DNA from: Pseudomonadales bacterium
GTDB taxonomy: Bacteria > Pseudomonadota > Gammaproteobacteria > Pseudomonadales > Azotimanducaceae
DNA: 45,261 nt
NCBI GenBank assembly: GCA_028280225.1
Contig: JANQMF010000035.1
Span: 1 to 45,261 of the forward strand
Direction of reading: 5' to 3'
The notes beneath the pieces were generated by a model that ran no database searches, had not been told where the DNA came from, and saw only the letters and a list, made by a program, of their open reading frames with translations. Positions 27,114 through 36,413 of the stretch are shown here, one piece after another. The first letter of the stretch is position 1. Each line of letters opens with the position of its first letter. Both the position numbers and the translations under genes were made by a program.

Positions 27114-27614
27114 CTAGCGGCGTTCCCGGATTTGCCCTTCACTATCTACCGTCAGGGTAACCACACGCTCACCGTCCACCAACATCCGCACCCTGTATTC
27201 CGTTACTCCGCCAAGCTTACGCGGATTTGCCGACAACACCTTGCCACCGGTGTGCTTGCGCGCAATGGCTGTGGCCTGCTTCAAGGTCACCCCGGGCTGA
27301 GGAGCAAAGTAGTTGGATGAGGCACTGGCTTCTTTGGTGATGCCATTCAAATTGGGCAGGGGCTGGGCAAACAGGGGGGTGGACAACAGCAACATCGTGG
27401 CCACGGTCAGCGCCTGCAGGATTTGTCCAGGCTGACCGGAGCCTTTATTCGTGTCTCTGTTCGTGTCTCCGTTCGTGTCCCTGACCGCGCCTTTTGCCGT
27501 GCACTTCTTTGAGCCCGTATTTGGGTTTTGCATCACAACCATCGCGCTAGTTGCAAACGTTGCCGTTTTTGCCACCTCAATCACCTTGCATACATCCGAT
27601 ATCGGCGATGACAT
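27114..27614 (-). CDS. PepSY-domain envelope protein
   Basis: 166 residues. AAGGA lies 8 nt before the ATG. The first ~65 residues are polar and include three DTN repeats. A hydrophobic stretch (ILQALTVATMLLLSTPLFAQ) follows, then a PepSY domain at ~105-166 (GVTLKQATAIARKHTGGKVL ... VTLTVDSEGQIRER). PepSY proteins often accompany PhoPQ-like two-component systems and may modulate the sensor or proteases. The long polar region before the hydrophobic core makes it either a membrane-anchored protein or one whose start lies further in. The glycine-zipper gene ends 31 bp upstream. Confidence 0.75.
   Translation of the reverse strand: MSSPISDVCKVIEVAKTATFATSAMVVMQNPNTGSKKCTAKGAVRDTNGDTNRDTNKGSGQPGQILQALTVATMLLLSTPLFAQPLPNLNGITKEASASSNYFAPQPGVTLKQATAIARKHTGGKVLSANPRKLGGVTEYRVRMLVDGERVVTLTVDSEGQIRERR
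27444..27480 (-). repeat. 12-bp tandem repeats in the PepSY gene
   Basis: On the minus strand the gene reads GACACGAACGGA, GACACGAACAGA and GACACGAATAAA in a row, encoding DTNG, DTNR and DTNK. The unit keeps the reading frame. It lies just before the hydrophobic segment of the protein. Confidence 0.7.
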
Positions 27615-27645
27615 TGTACCTGTCCTTTTGCACCGTCGTCAGCCC

Positions 27646-28203
27646 CTATTCAGCGGGGCTGACCCGGACACGAACCCGTATGGAATCACCGGGATCACGG
27701 TTCATTCGGGTCGTATAGGTTTCGCCGCCGAAGACATAGCTGACCCGGTAGCCGTCCGCACGCTCTTCTTCGCGCACTTCGGACGACACCCGGCACACCT
27801 CTTCGGTGCGATATCGGACCTCCTCCGAGTGATATTGTCGGCGCTGGTGGCGGGCCACGTCAGCACCGATGGAGCCACCCAGAACGGCACCCACCACGGT
27901 ACCTACTTTCTTGTTTGTGCTGCTGTGCCCCACCGCGTTGCCCACGGCCCCACCGATGATGGCCCCTAAAATTGGGCCCGTTGCTGATGCCCTGCGGTGA
28001 TAAGGTTGGTGATAGGCCACCCGTTCCTCGTGGCATTGTTCCACCGGCACGGTATAGCTGACGGTTTTGTACAATGGCTGTACATCTACCACCCGGGCAC
28101 GCTCGTAGTGAGTCCCCGCCTGTGTTAAACCACTCACCATCACGCCCAAGACGGCACCCGTAACAATCGCAGAACGCTTTAAATGTGTACGTGCATTAAC
28201 CAT
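27646..28203 (-). CDS. glycine-zipper 2TM-domain envelope protein
   Basis: 185 residues with a signal-type N-terminus (IVTGAVLGVMVSGLTQAG). The central glycine zipper (GPILGAIIGGAVGNAVG ... VGTVVGAVLGGSIGADVA) is typical of the Rickettsia 17-kDa antigen/SlyB-like family. SlyB is a known PhoPQ regulon member in enterobacteria, which fits the adjacent PhoPQ-like system. The C-terminal region is charged and beta-rich (YRVSYVFGGETYTTRMNRDPGDSIRVRVRV). It is probably an outer-membrane or periplasmic protein and the first gene of the operon reaching the kinase. Confidence 0.85.
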   Translation of the reverse strand: MVNARTHLKRSAIVTGAVLGVMVSGLTQAGTHYERARVVDVQPLYKTVSYTVPVEQCHEERVAYHQPYHRRASATGPILGAIIGGAVGNAVGHSSTNKKVGTVVGAVLGGSIGADVARHQRRQYHSEEVRYRTEEVCRVSSEVREEERADGYRVSYVFGGETYTTRMNRDPGDSIRVRVRVSPAE

Positions 28204-28257
28204 ATCTCAACCTATCTCGATATTGCCTGTTGTCGATGTTTATCCTAGACCTCTCAA

Positions 28258-28274
28258 CTGAACGACATCTGAAC
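28258..28274 (-). promoter_or_regulatory. predicted OmpR-family operator (GTTCAG-N5-GTTCAG)
   Basis: On the minus strand two identical hexamers GTTCAG are spaced on an 11-bp period, the geometry of PhoP-type boxes. Ten bases later comes TAGGAT, a plausible -10 element without a good -35, as at promoters activated by OmpR-family regulators. It lies 55 bp before the glycine-zipper start and would control that gene and the downstream PepSY and two-component genes. Confidence 0.5.
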
Positions 28275-28291
28275 AGTTACCCCACAAAGGC

Positions 28292-29164
28292 TCAGGGTTT
28301 CGCCAACAGGTTCACACCCATAAGGTGATGATCTTCGTCCAATTCCGCCAACACGCCGGGTTGCAAGGGTACCTGCCCCCACAGCCATCGGGTCAACCGC
28401 TCGTAGTGGGCAATAAAACGCTGTAACTGAACCTCACTCATCCGTAGCGCAGGCTCAATTTGTTGTTCCTGCTGAGCACGCCACTGATAGACCTGCCGGA
28501 AACCGGGGATACGCAAATACGCCCACACATCGATCCCCGACCACAGTCCTTCGTAGTGCAGGCGGATTTGCCGATTCACCCAACGCCGCCAGACGCCTTG
28601 GCTGTCTTCTTCGGCTTCAAGGTGATTAACGGGTGCTGACAATTCTGTTGCGGGCTGGGCGCGGACACCCAGGCACCACCCCTCCAGAATCAATACACGG
28701 GCGTTGATCCGCCGCTCGCCAACCGGGTTGTCCCTGGCTTTGTCGAATACGGGTACGGTCAGGTCCGGCACCCCCCGGCGAAAGTCCCCGAGCACCCCGG
28801 CCAGATGCCGGTGATCGTGGGTCCCGGGCACACCCCGGGTGGCCAGCAGAGGATGTACCGTTTCCGCCAGCAAGCCACGCCGGCTTTGGCTTAAGTAAAA
28901 GTCATCCAGGGACACACAATCGGCTTGTATACCCGCCGCACACAGCACATCACGCAGCACCCCCGCCAGGGTGGATTTGCCGCTGCCCTGAGGGCCGCTG
29001 ATACCCACGACCCGGGCTGGGCCATCAAGGCTGTGGAGAATTTGCAGCAACACCTGAGACACAAGCGCCCAATCCGGGTACGCATCATCCTGATATCCAT
29101 CCACCCGGAGGTCCCGGGCAAATTTTTCCCGCATCTGCTGCTGCAGATTGGACAAGTTAATCAT
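28292..29164 (-). CDS. P-loop kinase, D-glycerate 3-kinase-like
   Basis: 290 residues. The Walker A motif GPQGSGKST lies at 57-65, followed by SLDDFYLSQSRR and RGVPGTHDHRHL, a signature of the GLYK/uridine-kinase-like family that phosphorylates D-glycerate. Further landmarks are VPVFDKARDNPVGER and VLILEGWCLGVRAQP. The length fits the family. Phosphorylation of glycerate in photorespiration-like or serine-cycle metabolism is the best guess; pantothenate- or uridine-kinase-like activity is the alternative. The gene is monocistronic and divergent from DoxX. No obvious ribosome binding site precedes the ATG. Confidence 0.85.
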   Translation of the reverse strand: MINLSNLQQQMREKFARDLRVDGYQDDAYPDWALVSQVLLQILHSLDGPARVVGISGPQGSGKSTLAGVLRDVLCAAGIQADCVSLDDFYLSQSRRGLLAETVHPLLATRGVPGTHDHRHLAGVLGDFRRGVPDLTVPVFDKARDNPVGERRINARVLILEGWCLGVRAQPATELSAPVNHLEAEEDSQGVWRRWVNRQIRLHYEGLWSGIDVWAYLRIPGFRQVYQWRAQQEQQIEPALRMSEVQLQRFIAHYERLTRWLWGQVPLQPGVLAELDEDHHLMGVNLLAKP

Positions 29165-29313
29165 TTAGAATAATGCCCACAATCGTAAGGGAACCTTCTA
29201 TATAGTCAGAGTCTAAGTTTCTCACACTCTTTGGCTTTGTTAATCCGCCTGATGAGAAGCGAGGGGTTCGGTGGGATCTGACTTCCCGGGAAAAATTAAA
29301 GGAGCTAATAATA

Positions 29314-29994
29314 ATGAATGACATGATTGGTACATTATCGAACCTGTACGATAAAGTGTTCGCCTGGGCCAGCCACCTCGACGGGGTGGCCTCGATCATC
29401 TTGCGCCTCATCCTGGCGCCGGTGCTGATTGGCGCCGGCTGGGAGAAAATTACCGGAGACAACTGGTTCAGTCCCGAACTGCTGCCTTTCCCTTTTAACG
29501 TCATTCCCGTTGAACTGTCCTGGTTCCTGGCCAGCTATACCGAATTTATCGGCGGTATCTGCCTGTTGCTGGGTTTGGCCACCCGGCTGTGGGCCATTCC
29601 GCTGGCCGTGACCATGCTGGTGGCCGCGGGATCTGTCCACTGGGACAACGGCTGGCCTGCCATTGCCCCTTCAAACCCGCCCGCGGTCTGCATTCCGGAC
29701 AGCAAAGCCCACGCCGAATCCAGTGTGTTTTATCGTTATATCAAGTGCTACAACGTCAACGAACGCACCATTGAAGCGTCCGAGCGTTTATCCAGAGCCA
29801 AGTCCATTCTGCGCGAGCACGGCAATTACCGGTACCTGAACGGCAGCGGCAGTATAGTCAAGCTGAACAACGGCATCGAATTCGCCATCATCTACATGTC
29901 GATGATTCTGGCGCTGTTTTTTATTGGCGGCGGACGCTACCTGAGCCTGGATTATTACCTGCGGCGCTTTGTCGTCAACAAAGACGATCCATAA
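29314..29994 (+). CDS. DoxX family membrane protein
   Basis: 226 residues, AAAGGAG before the ATG. Four membrane segments are visible: residues ~25-45 (IILRLILAPVLIGAGWEKI), ~70-88, ~90-110 and ~186-206. GWEKI and the FIGGICLLLGLATRLWAIPLAV segment are typical of DoxX. Unusually, a ~70-residue hydrophilic insert between the third and fourth helices contains two Cys (AVCIPDS and YIKCYN), probably facing the periplasm. The exact function is unknown. A Na+/H+ antiporter gene follows after 32 bp. Confidence 0.82.
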   Translation: MNDMIGTLSNLYDKVFAWASHLDGVASIILRLILAPVLIGAGWEKITGDNWFSPELLPFPFNVIPVELSWFLASYTEFIGGICLLLGLATRLWAIPLAVTMLVAAGSVHWDNGWPAIAPSNPPAVCIPDSKAHAESSVFYRYIKCYNVNERTIEASERLSRAKSILREHGNYRYLNGSGSIVKLNNGIEFAIIYMSMILALFFIGGGRYLSLDYYLRRFVVNKDDP

Positions 29995-30026
29995 CGCCCG
30001 GAACACACGCGCCGCCGGTTTAGCAC

Positions 30027-31223
30027 ATGGAAGTTCAAGCTCTGGTTGTCACCTTTGCAGCGCTGAGCCTGCTGCTGTTTAGCGCAGGCTGGCTGGCACC
30101 GCGCATCCACCTGCCACAACCTACAGTACAATTCCTTTTAGGTGCGGTTGCCGCTAATACCGTAGTCGCCTTTGGCGTGGACACAGGCCTGCGCTACCAG
30201 AACTTTCACGACCTTGTTTTTTACCTGTTTCTGCCCATTCTGGTTTATACGGCTGCCTTTGAAATTAACGGCAACGCCCTGCGCCGGCAAATTTCCGGGG
30301 TGGGCAGCCTGGCGGTATTCGGCTTGCTGGTCACCACGGGGCTTACGGCTGTCTGTCTGTTCTACGCCATTAATCACCCAACCGGGTTTCCGTGGGCGGC
30401 TGCTCTGCTGACCGGCGCGCTGCTGGCGGCAACAGACCCGGCCGCGGTGACCAGCCAGAGCTGGATACATGACGTCAAACCCCGGTTGGCTTTGCTGCTG
30501 GAAGGCGAAAGTCTGCTCAACGATGCCACTGCGGTGGTGTTGTTTACCGTTATTCTCAGCCTTGCCCTGAGCCCCGATCCGGCCGCCGGGGGAGCGGTTT
30601 TTCTTACCGCTGCGGGCACCTTTGTCCGGGAGATTCTGGGTGGTCTGTTCTTTGGCCTGGTTGCCGGTTTTGTCGGTCAACGCCTCAGCCGTCGACAAGT
30701 ATCAACCGCCCAACTCTGGATCGGCATGGGCCTGGCCCTGGGCGCTTACCACGCCAGTCTGGCGGTACACGCCTCCGGGGTGGTCGCCTGTCTGGTCTGC
30801 GGGCTGATGCTGGGACACAAGGCTGATGAACATTCCGCCGTCAAACAACAGTGGTCTTTTCTGGCTGATACCACCAACGGTGTATTATTTATACTGATGG
30901 GTGCCACCATTACCGTCACCATGTTTACCGAGCGCTGGCTGGCGATAATTATTGCTATTGCCGCGGTGGTGCTTGCCCGTTTTGTCAGCGTTCACAGCGT
31001 CCTGGGGGCCCAAACCCTGGTCAGCACCCATCCGTCTACCCTGGAAGAAAGAAATCTCATTGGCCTATTAGGAATGCGTGGCGCTATCACCATTGCGCTG
31101 GTTCTGGTCTTGCCTGTTGAACTGCCGTATTGGTGGACCATTCAGTCTATCGCCTATGGCGTGGTCCTGTTTGACCTTATAATAACCGCCCCTATTATGC
31201 CGTTGATCATTCGCCCCAATTAA
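30027..31223 (+). CDS. cation:proton antiporter, CPA1 (NhaP-like)
   Basis: 398 residues with about 12 membrane helices. It exchanges Na+ (or K+) for H+ across the inner membrane. Conserved features are AALLTGALLAATDPAAVTS (the TDP motif in the ion-binding helix), LLEGESLLNDATAVVLF (ND motif) and GLLGMRGAITIAL (the RGA segment). It lacks the long cytoplasmic tail of some NhaP proteins. It is in the same orientation as DoxX with a 32-bp gap, and the M16 protease gene follows after 26 bp. Confidence 0.93.
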   Translation: MEVQALVVTFAALSLLLFSAGWLAPRIHLPQPTVQFLLGAVAANTVVAFGVDTGLRYQNFHDLVFYLFLPILVYTAAFEINGNALRRQISGVGSLAVFGLLVTTGLTAVCLFYAINHPTGFPWAAALLTGALLAATDPAAVTSQSWIHDVKPRLALLLEGESLLNDATAVVLFTVILSLALSPDPAAGGAVFLTAAGTFVREILGGLFFGLVAGFVGQRLSRRQVSTAQLWIGMGLALGAYHASLAVHASGVVACLVCGLMLGHKADEHSAVKQQWSFLADTTNGVLFILMGATITVTMFTERWLAIIIAIAAVVLARFVSVHSVLGAQTLVSTHPSTLEERNLIGLLGMRGAITIALVLVLPVELPYWWTIQSIAYGVVLFDLIITAPIMPLIIRPN

Positions 31224-31249
31224 AAGCAGTTAGCAGTAAGGTAATCCCA

Positions 31250-34093
31250 TTGAAAAACTATTCTTTACGCTCAATTAATCTCTGGTTGGCCGCCCTGGTG
31301 CTGTTGGCCGGTTGCAGTCAGAACCCAACTGCCCCATCCGGCTCCCAGGCCGAGCAGACCAAGGTCAGTGTTCGCAAGAGTCCCAACGACAGCCGCAACT
31401 ACCGGTACTTGACCCTACCCAATAAAATGCGCGTATTGCTGGTTTCGGACGCGGCAACGGAAAAGTCCGCAGCCGCGCTGACGGTATTTCGCGGCAGTTT
31501 TCACGAACCCCAGGATCGTCCGGGACTGGCACACTTTCTGGAACACATGCTGTTTATTCAAACCGAAACCTTTCCCGAAATTGACGGCTTTCAGCACCAT
31601 ATCAGCAGCAACGGCGGGTCTTCCAATGCCTATACCGCCATGGATCACACCAACTACTTTTTTGACATCAGACCGGCTGCTTTTGACGAAGCATTGCAGC
31701 GGTTTGCACACTTTTTTATCGACCCCGTTTTAAGCCCCGAATACTCTCAGCGGGAAAAAAATGCCGTGCACTCGGAGTATCAACTGCAGCTTAAGGATGA
31801 CGGCTGGAGGGGATACATGGTGGGCAAACAAGTTTTGAATCCCCAACATCCCGGTGCACGGTTCACCATCGGCTCCCTGGAAACTTTGTCCGGGGATATT
31901 CACAAAGACCTGGTCGACTTTTTTGACCGTGAATACTCCGCGGACCAGATGGGTTTGGTGGTTTTGTCCAACGAAAGTCTTGATGCTCTGCAAGCCAAGG
32001 TCCAGCCCCTGTTTGGCGCCGTAAAAAATAACGATATTGGTCCCGACTACCCGCCCATGCTCATGTATACAGAGGCTGAATTGCCCGCCCGGGTGGAAAT
32101 CAAAACCCTTAAGGACGGCACGCAGCTCAGCTACAACTTTCCCATCCCCAATACCCTGGAACACTATACAAAGAAACCCGAACAATATATCACCAACCTG
32201 ATTGGCCACGAGGGCGCCGGCAGTCTGTATCAGCTGTTAAGTGCCAAGGGCTGGATCGAAAATCTTGGCGCAAGTGTGGGTAATCTGGACAGAAACAGCA
32301 GCATGGTGTCCATATCCATGGAGCTGAGCGAAGCCGGTAAGGATAAGGTGGCGCAGATTACCGACCTGCTGTTTCAGTACATTGACATGTTAAAGTCCAC
32401 ACCGCCCAGGGAAGGCCTGTACAAGGAACAGGCGGTTGTTGCTGAGCTGGGATTCCGTTTCCAGGAAAAATCCAATCCCATGGGCTTTGTCTACCAGATG
32501 GCACCCAGGCTGGATCAATTTGCGCCGGAAGATCTATTGGTTGCCCCCTATTTGATGGAGTCTTTTGATCCCAAGCTGATTCAGGAATACCTGGCCTACC
32601 TGCGCGAGGATAATTTATTGTTGGAAATATCCGGCGCGGATATCAGTGGAGAACTGGCCGAACCCTGGTTTGGCGTATCCTACAACTTGCGACGCGGGCC
32701 GGTTCCGCGTAAGGCAACCCCAACCGACAGTTTTCATCTGCCTGCGGAAAACCCCTATCTGCCTGAAGACCTGGACCTCAAGATGGCTGATGAGGCGGAT
32801 ATTGCCTTAAAGATTGATCAGCCCGGGATGAAATTGTGGATGGATACCGACCTGTCCTTTGGCACCCCTCGCGCAAATCTGTATCTGGAACTGGCCGTGG
32901 CTGGCGGGCTGACAACCCCGCGGGACCGGGCCATGGCCCAGTTGTACCGCTTACTGGTCAACGATGCCCTCAGCGAGCAGACTTATCCCGCTTACCTGGC
33001 CGGGCTGGGGTATGGCATAAGTGTGCCTGACTCGGGTTTTGAAATCTCTGTGGGTGGATACCAGGACAAGCAGCTGATTTTGCTGGACAAGGTACTGGAT
33101 GCCTTGTTAACAACATCAATCAGGGCGGACAAGTTTGCTCAGTACAAAACATCACTAATCCGAGAGTGGCAAAATTCCCTGAAGGATAAACCCTTTACCC
33201 AGGCTTTTGGCGCGTTGCAGGATGTGTTGCGCACCGGCCGCTGGCCCCGTGTTGTCCTGGCCCACGCCCTGCAGGAGGTGGACCTTGCACAGATGCACCG
33301 GTTTCAGGCAGACAAGCTGAGTGCAATCAGCGTTCAGGGGTTACAGCACGGCAATATCAACAAGACAGACCTGGACGCCCTGGGCAGCCTGCTGCAAGCC
33401 CGGTTGCCCATTAGCGACCACGCTCTGATCCGTGCCCGGACCATTGATATCGAAAGCCCCCTGCGTCTGCAACTGACGGTGGATCACGACGACTCGAGCA
33501 TGGTGTTGCACCTGCAGGACGAAGACGACTCCTTTCCCAGCCGGGCAAAAAGTGCCTTAACGGCACAACTGCTGCACAACGCCTATTTCCGGGAGCTGCG
33601 TACCGAACAACAGTTGGGTTACGTGGTCAGCGCCAACAACCGTCCTGTGGTCCAAAGGGCCGGAATTTCGTTTGTTGTGCAATCCCCGGTGGCATCAGCT
33701 GCACATCTGGAAGAGGCAACCCGGACCTTCTTGACCCAATTTATCGCTGACTGGCCGCAGCAGTCTGACGAGGAGTTTGCCCAGCAGAAGCTTGGACTGA
33801 TCAACCGCCTGCGCCAGACACCTAAGAATTTGAACGAACAATCGTCCCGCTATTGGACAGATCTGGAAAACGGGCACCTCACATTTGACAGCCGGGAGCA
33901 GATTGCCGGTGAAGTGGAGCAGTTGACCCGGGCTGATGTGGCGGCTTATCTGGCGGAACTGGCGGGCAAGTTCAACAACCGCAGGTTACTCATTTATACA
34001 CCGGGAAAATTTTCCGAGGTGCCCACCAAGGGCGCCTTGTTGAGCCAGGCCACCGCCTTAAAACAGCAGGTTACCGGCTCAACTGAAAATTAA
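31250..34093 (+). CDS. M16 (insulinase/pitrilysin) family metalloprotease, lipoprotein
   Basis: 947 residues. The lipobox LLAGC with Cys22 predicts lipid anchoring in the envelope. The inverted zinc motif is HFLEH at 95-99, with the third ligand Glu176 (NAVHSEYQ) 76 residues on, as in pitrilysin. C-terminal inactive repeats typical of M16A follow (LRTEQQLGYVVSANNRP). It would degrade peptides in the periplasm. The start is a TTG at 31250 with TAAGG 7-8 nt upstream, chosen because it yields the complete lipoprotein signal. The last 23 bp overlap the convergent DinG gene. Confidence 0.93.
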   Translation: MKNYSLRSINLWLAALVLLAGCSQNPTAPSGSQAEQTKVSVRKSPNDSRNYRYLTLPNKMRVLLVSDAATEKSAAALTVFRGSFHEPQDRPGLAHFLEHMLFIQTETFPEIDGFQHHISSNGGSSNAYTAMDHTNYFFDIRPAAFDEALQRFAHFFIDPVLSPEYSQREKNAVHSEYQLQLKDDGWRGYMVGKQVLNPQHPGARFTIGSLETLSGDIHKDLVDFFDREYSADQMGLVVLSNESLDALQAKVQPLFGAVKNNDIGPDYPPMLMYTEAELPARVEIKTLKDGTQLSYNFPIPNTLEHYTKKPEQYITNLIGHEGAGSLYQLLSAKGWIENLGASVGNLDRNSSMVSISMELSEAGKDKVAQITDLLFQYIDMLKSTPPREGLYKEQAVVAELGFRFQEKSNPMGFVYQMAPRLDQFAPEDLLVAPYLMESFDPKLIQEYLAYLREDNLLLEISGADISGELAEPWFGVSYNLRRGPVPRKATPTDSFHLPAENPYLPEDLDLKMADEADIALKIDQPGMKLWMDTDLSFGTPRANLYLELAVAGGLTTPRDRAMAQLYRLLVNDALSEQTYPAYLAGLGYGISVPDSGFEISVGGYQDKQLILLDKVLDALLTTSIRADKFAQYKTSLIREWQNSLKDKPFTQAFGALQDVLRTGRWPRVVLAHALQEVDLAQMHRFQADKLSAISVQGLQHGNINKTDLDALGSLLQARLPISDHALIRARTIDIESPLRLQLTVDHDDSSMVLHLQDEDDSFPSRAKSALTAQLLHNAYFRELRTEQQLGYVVSANNRPVVQRAGISFVVQSPVASAAHLEEATRTFLTQFIADWPQQSDEEFAQQKLGLINRLRQTPKNLNEQSSRYWTDLENGHLTFDSREQIAGEVEQLTRADVAAYLAELAGKFNNRRLLIYTPGKFSEVPTKGALLSQATALKQQVTGSTEN

Positions 34094-36149
34094 ACCGGGG
34101 CAGGGAGTCGAGCAGTGCCCGGCCGTAACGCTGGGTCACTATCCGCTTATCCAACATGGTGATGCGCCCGTGGTCATTTTCGTGACGGATAAGACGGCCA
34201 CACGCCTGCACAAGCTTCAGCGCCGCATCCGGAACTGAAATTTCATAGAAGGCGTTGCGGCCCTGGGCTTCTGCCCACTCCGCAATGGCCTGATCCACGG
34301 GATCGTCCGGGACGGCAAAGGGAAGCTTGACGATAATCACATGGCGGCAATAGTCATCCGGCAGGTCCAGACCTTCGGAGAAGCTGGCCAGGCCAAACAA
34401 GTAAGACGGCTTGCCTTGATCGATGCGGTTGCGGTGGTTGCGTATGAGCACTTGTTTAGCCATCTCTCCTTGAACAAATAGTCCCTCGGCTAACTTTTCC
34501 GGGAGCAGCTTGACTACCGCATTAAGCTGCCGCCATGAGGTGAACAGAACCAGCGCGCTCACCTCGGCCGCCAACAAATCCGGGAGAAGCTCGCTGACTT
34601 CCAGGCTGTGTGCCTCAAAGTCCCGGGGATCCGAACTCATCTTCGGCACGCTGAAGGTGGCAATGCGGGGATAGTCAAAAGGGCTGGGAATGCGTATCCG
34701 GGTAGCTTCCGCGGGTAGCCCGGCCCGTTCCATAAAACGGTCAAAACGTCCCATGGCGCTCAGCGTTGCGGATGTGCAGATCACCCCATAAGCCCTGTCC
34801 CAAAGGACTTCCTTAAGAATATGTCCCGGTTCGATGGGAGCGCTGACCAGTTCAACATCGGTATCCGTGCGGTTAATCCAGCGCGCATGCCGGTGGGGCG
34901 ATTTGTTGGCATAGTCCTCCAACAGCGCCTGAACCGCCAGAGCGCGGGTTTGCAACTGGCCCACCGGCACCAGCCAGTCCTCCGCTTCGTAGGCATTTGG
35001 CCAGCCGCTTTCTCCGGCCACCGCCTTTTGCACCAGACTGTGAGCCTTTTCCAGTGCATCACAAATTTTGCTGATGGGACCCAGACAGTCCCCCGCCCCT
35101 TGCCCAAGGTCAGCGGGGACATCCCCCATGACAAACCGGTGGATGTCCAACTGTTCATCCCGCTGGGTATATTCAAGCCCTTGCAACAATTGACTTAAGT
35201 GTTCCAGGCCGGCACTCAGCAGACCGGTTTCGCCGGCCACATCCGTGGCGATCGCCACCAGTTCCGCCGGCCGGGCAAACCGCTGGGTGAGGCTGCCCAG
35301 CACCGAATTGACCTGTTCCAGCCAATTGATGGTGCCATTTACCCGGGTGCGCGCCGAAAAGTGGCTTTGGGTTTTGTCCGCAAGGTGATGGGCCTCATCC
35401 AGGATGAAAATGCAATCTTCCGGCTCGGGTAATACCGCCCCACCCCCCAGGGCCAGATCCGCCAGGACCAGATCATGGTTGGCTACAATAACGTCTATAC
35501 CTTCCAACAGATTGCGCGCTCTGAAGAAGGGGCATTGTTTAAAAAAACTGCAACGGTTGTTGCTGCACCCCCGGTGATCCGTGGTCACCGGCTCCCAAGC
35601 CCCCTCGGGCATCTCCTCGGGCCAGCTATCGGATTCGCCGTCCCACTGCCCGGTGCCAAACTGGTCCAGCATGGCCTGATACAGGGGGGTGAAATCTCCA
35701 TGTTCACTGCCCACCTGAAACAATGCCATTTCCTGCTGACCCTGATATTTCAGGTGATCGTCCAGGCGTTTCAGGCACAAATACCGCCCGCGCCCCTTCG
35801 CCAGGGCCACGGAGAAGTTTAATTGGGCGTTTTCTTTCAGGTCCGGGATGTCATTCAGGGTGACCTGTTCCTGAAGCGCAATGGTGGCGGTGGAAAGGAC
35901 AATGGTTTTATTCATTGCCCGGGCGGTGGGAACCGCCGCCAGACAATATCCCGCGGTTTTTCCGGTACCGGTGCCGGCTTCGATCACCGCAATGCGCGGC
36001 GCGGTGGACACCAAAGTGCGCGCCACGTGGGCTATCATCTCCCGCTGGCCCCGGCGGGGTTTAAACCCCCGGGCAGCCAACCAGGCGCGATAGGCGGTTT
36101 GGATGGTTTCTTTGACTTCGTCGCTTAAGGGGTTTTCGGGCGCCTGCAT
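34071..36149 (-). CDS. dinG: ATP-dependent DNA helicase, DinG family
   Basis: 692 residues, XPD-like superfamily 2 helicase. Walker A is GTGTGKT at 59-65 and the DEAH box is DEAHH. Cysteines likely to bind a [4Fe-4S] cluster lie in YLCLKR, RGCSNNRC and KQCPFF. VANHDLVLA, the C-terminal ATCTS-like ICTSATLS, and QACGRLIRHENDHG (motif VI) complete the core. DinG unwinds R-loops, D-loops and G-quadruplexes 5' to 3'. I see no LexA box at its promoter. The 3' end overlaps the M16 gene tail to tail by 23 bp. YoaA-type is the alternative, but DinG-like spacing fits better. Confidence 0.92.
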   Translation of the reverse strand: MQAPENPLSDEVKETIQTAYRAWLAARGFKPRRGQREMIAHVARTLVSTAPRIAVIEAGTGTGKTAGYCLAAVPTARAMNKTIVLSTATIALQEQVTLNDIPDLKENAQLNFSVALAKGRGRYLCLKRLDDHLKYQGQQEMALFQVGSEHGDFTPLYQAMLDQFGTGQWDGESDSWPEEMPEGAWEPVTTDHRGCSNNRCSFFKQCPFFRARNLLEGIDVIVANHDLVLADLALGGGAVLPEPEDCIFILDEAHHLADKTQSHFSARTRVNGTINWLEQVNSVLGSLTQRFARPAELVAIATDVAGETGLLSAGLEHLSQLLQGLEYTQRDEQLDIHRFVMGDVPADLGQGAGDCLGPISKICDALEKAHSLVQKAVAGESGWPNAYEAEDWLVPVGQLQTRALAVQALLEDYANKSPHRHARWINRTDTDVELVSAPIEPGHILKEVLWDRAYGVICTSATLSAMGRFDRFMERAGLPAEATRIRIPSPFDYPRIATFSVPKMSSDPRDFEAHSLEVSELLPDLLAAEVSALVLFTSWRQLNAVVKLLPEKLAEGLFVQGEMAKQVLIRNHRNRIDQGKPSYLFGLASFSEGLDLPDDYCRHVIIVKLPFAVPDDPVDQAIAEWAEAQGRNAFYEISVPDAALKLVQACGRLIRHENDHGRITMLDKRIVTQRYGRALLDSLPRFNFQLSR

Positions 36150-36413
36150 CTGACAAGCTTACTCCGCGCCCCGCAGTGTTGGCTACATTTCACTGGCTCC
36201 GGAGTGTGTGCGACATGACCAACATCATCGGCACCAACAGCTCAGGACCAACTGTTCAGCCAAATGCCCGGGTTCAACCGGACCAGCGGTTGTGCCGGCG
36301 CAAAATTTTCCCGCACACGCAAGAATCCTGCATGACCAACCCTTCGTCACCGGTTGGATGCAGGACAAATCAACTTGTATTCAGAAAAAACCTTGGGGGT
36401 CTTTCCCGTGCGC

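Noticed and set aside
36150-36413. Gene or LexA box upstream of dinG
   Set aside because: Frames in this 264-bp gap give low-complexity products without start signals, and no CTG-N10-CAG SOS box was found.
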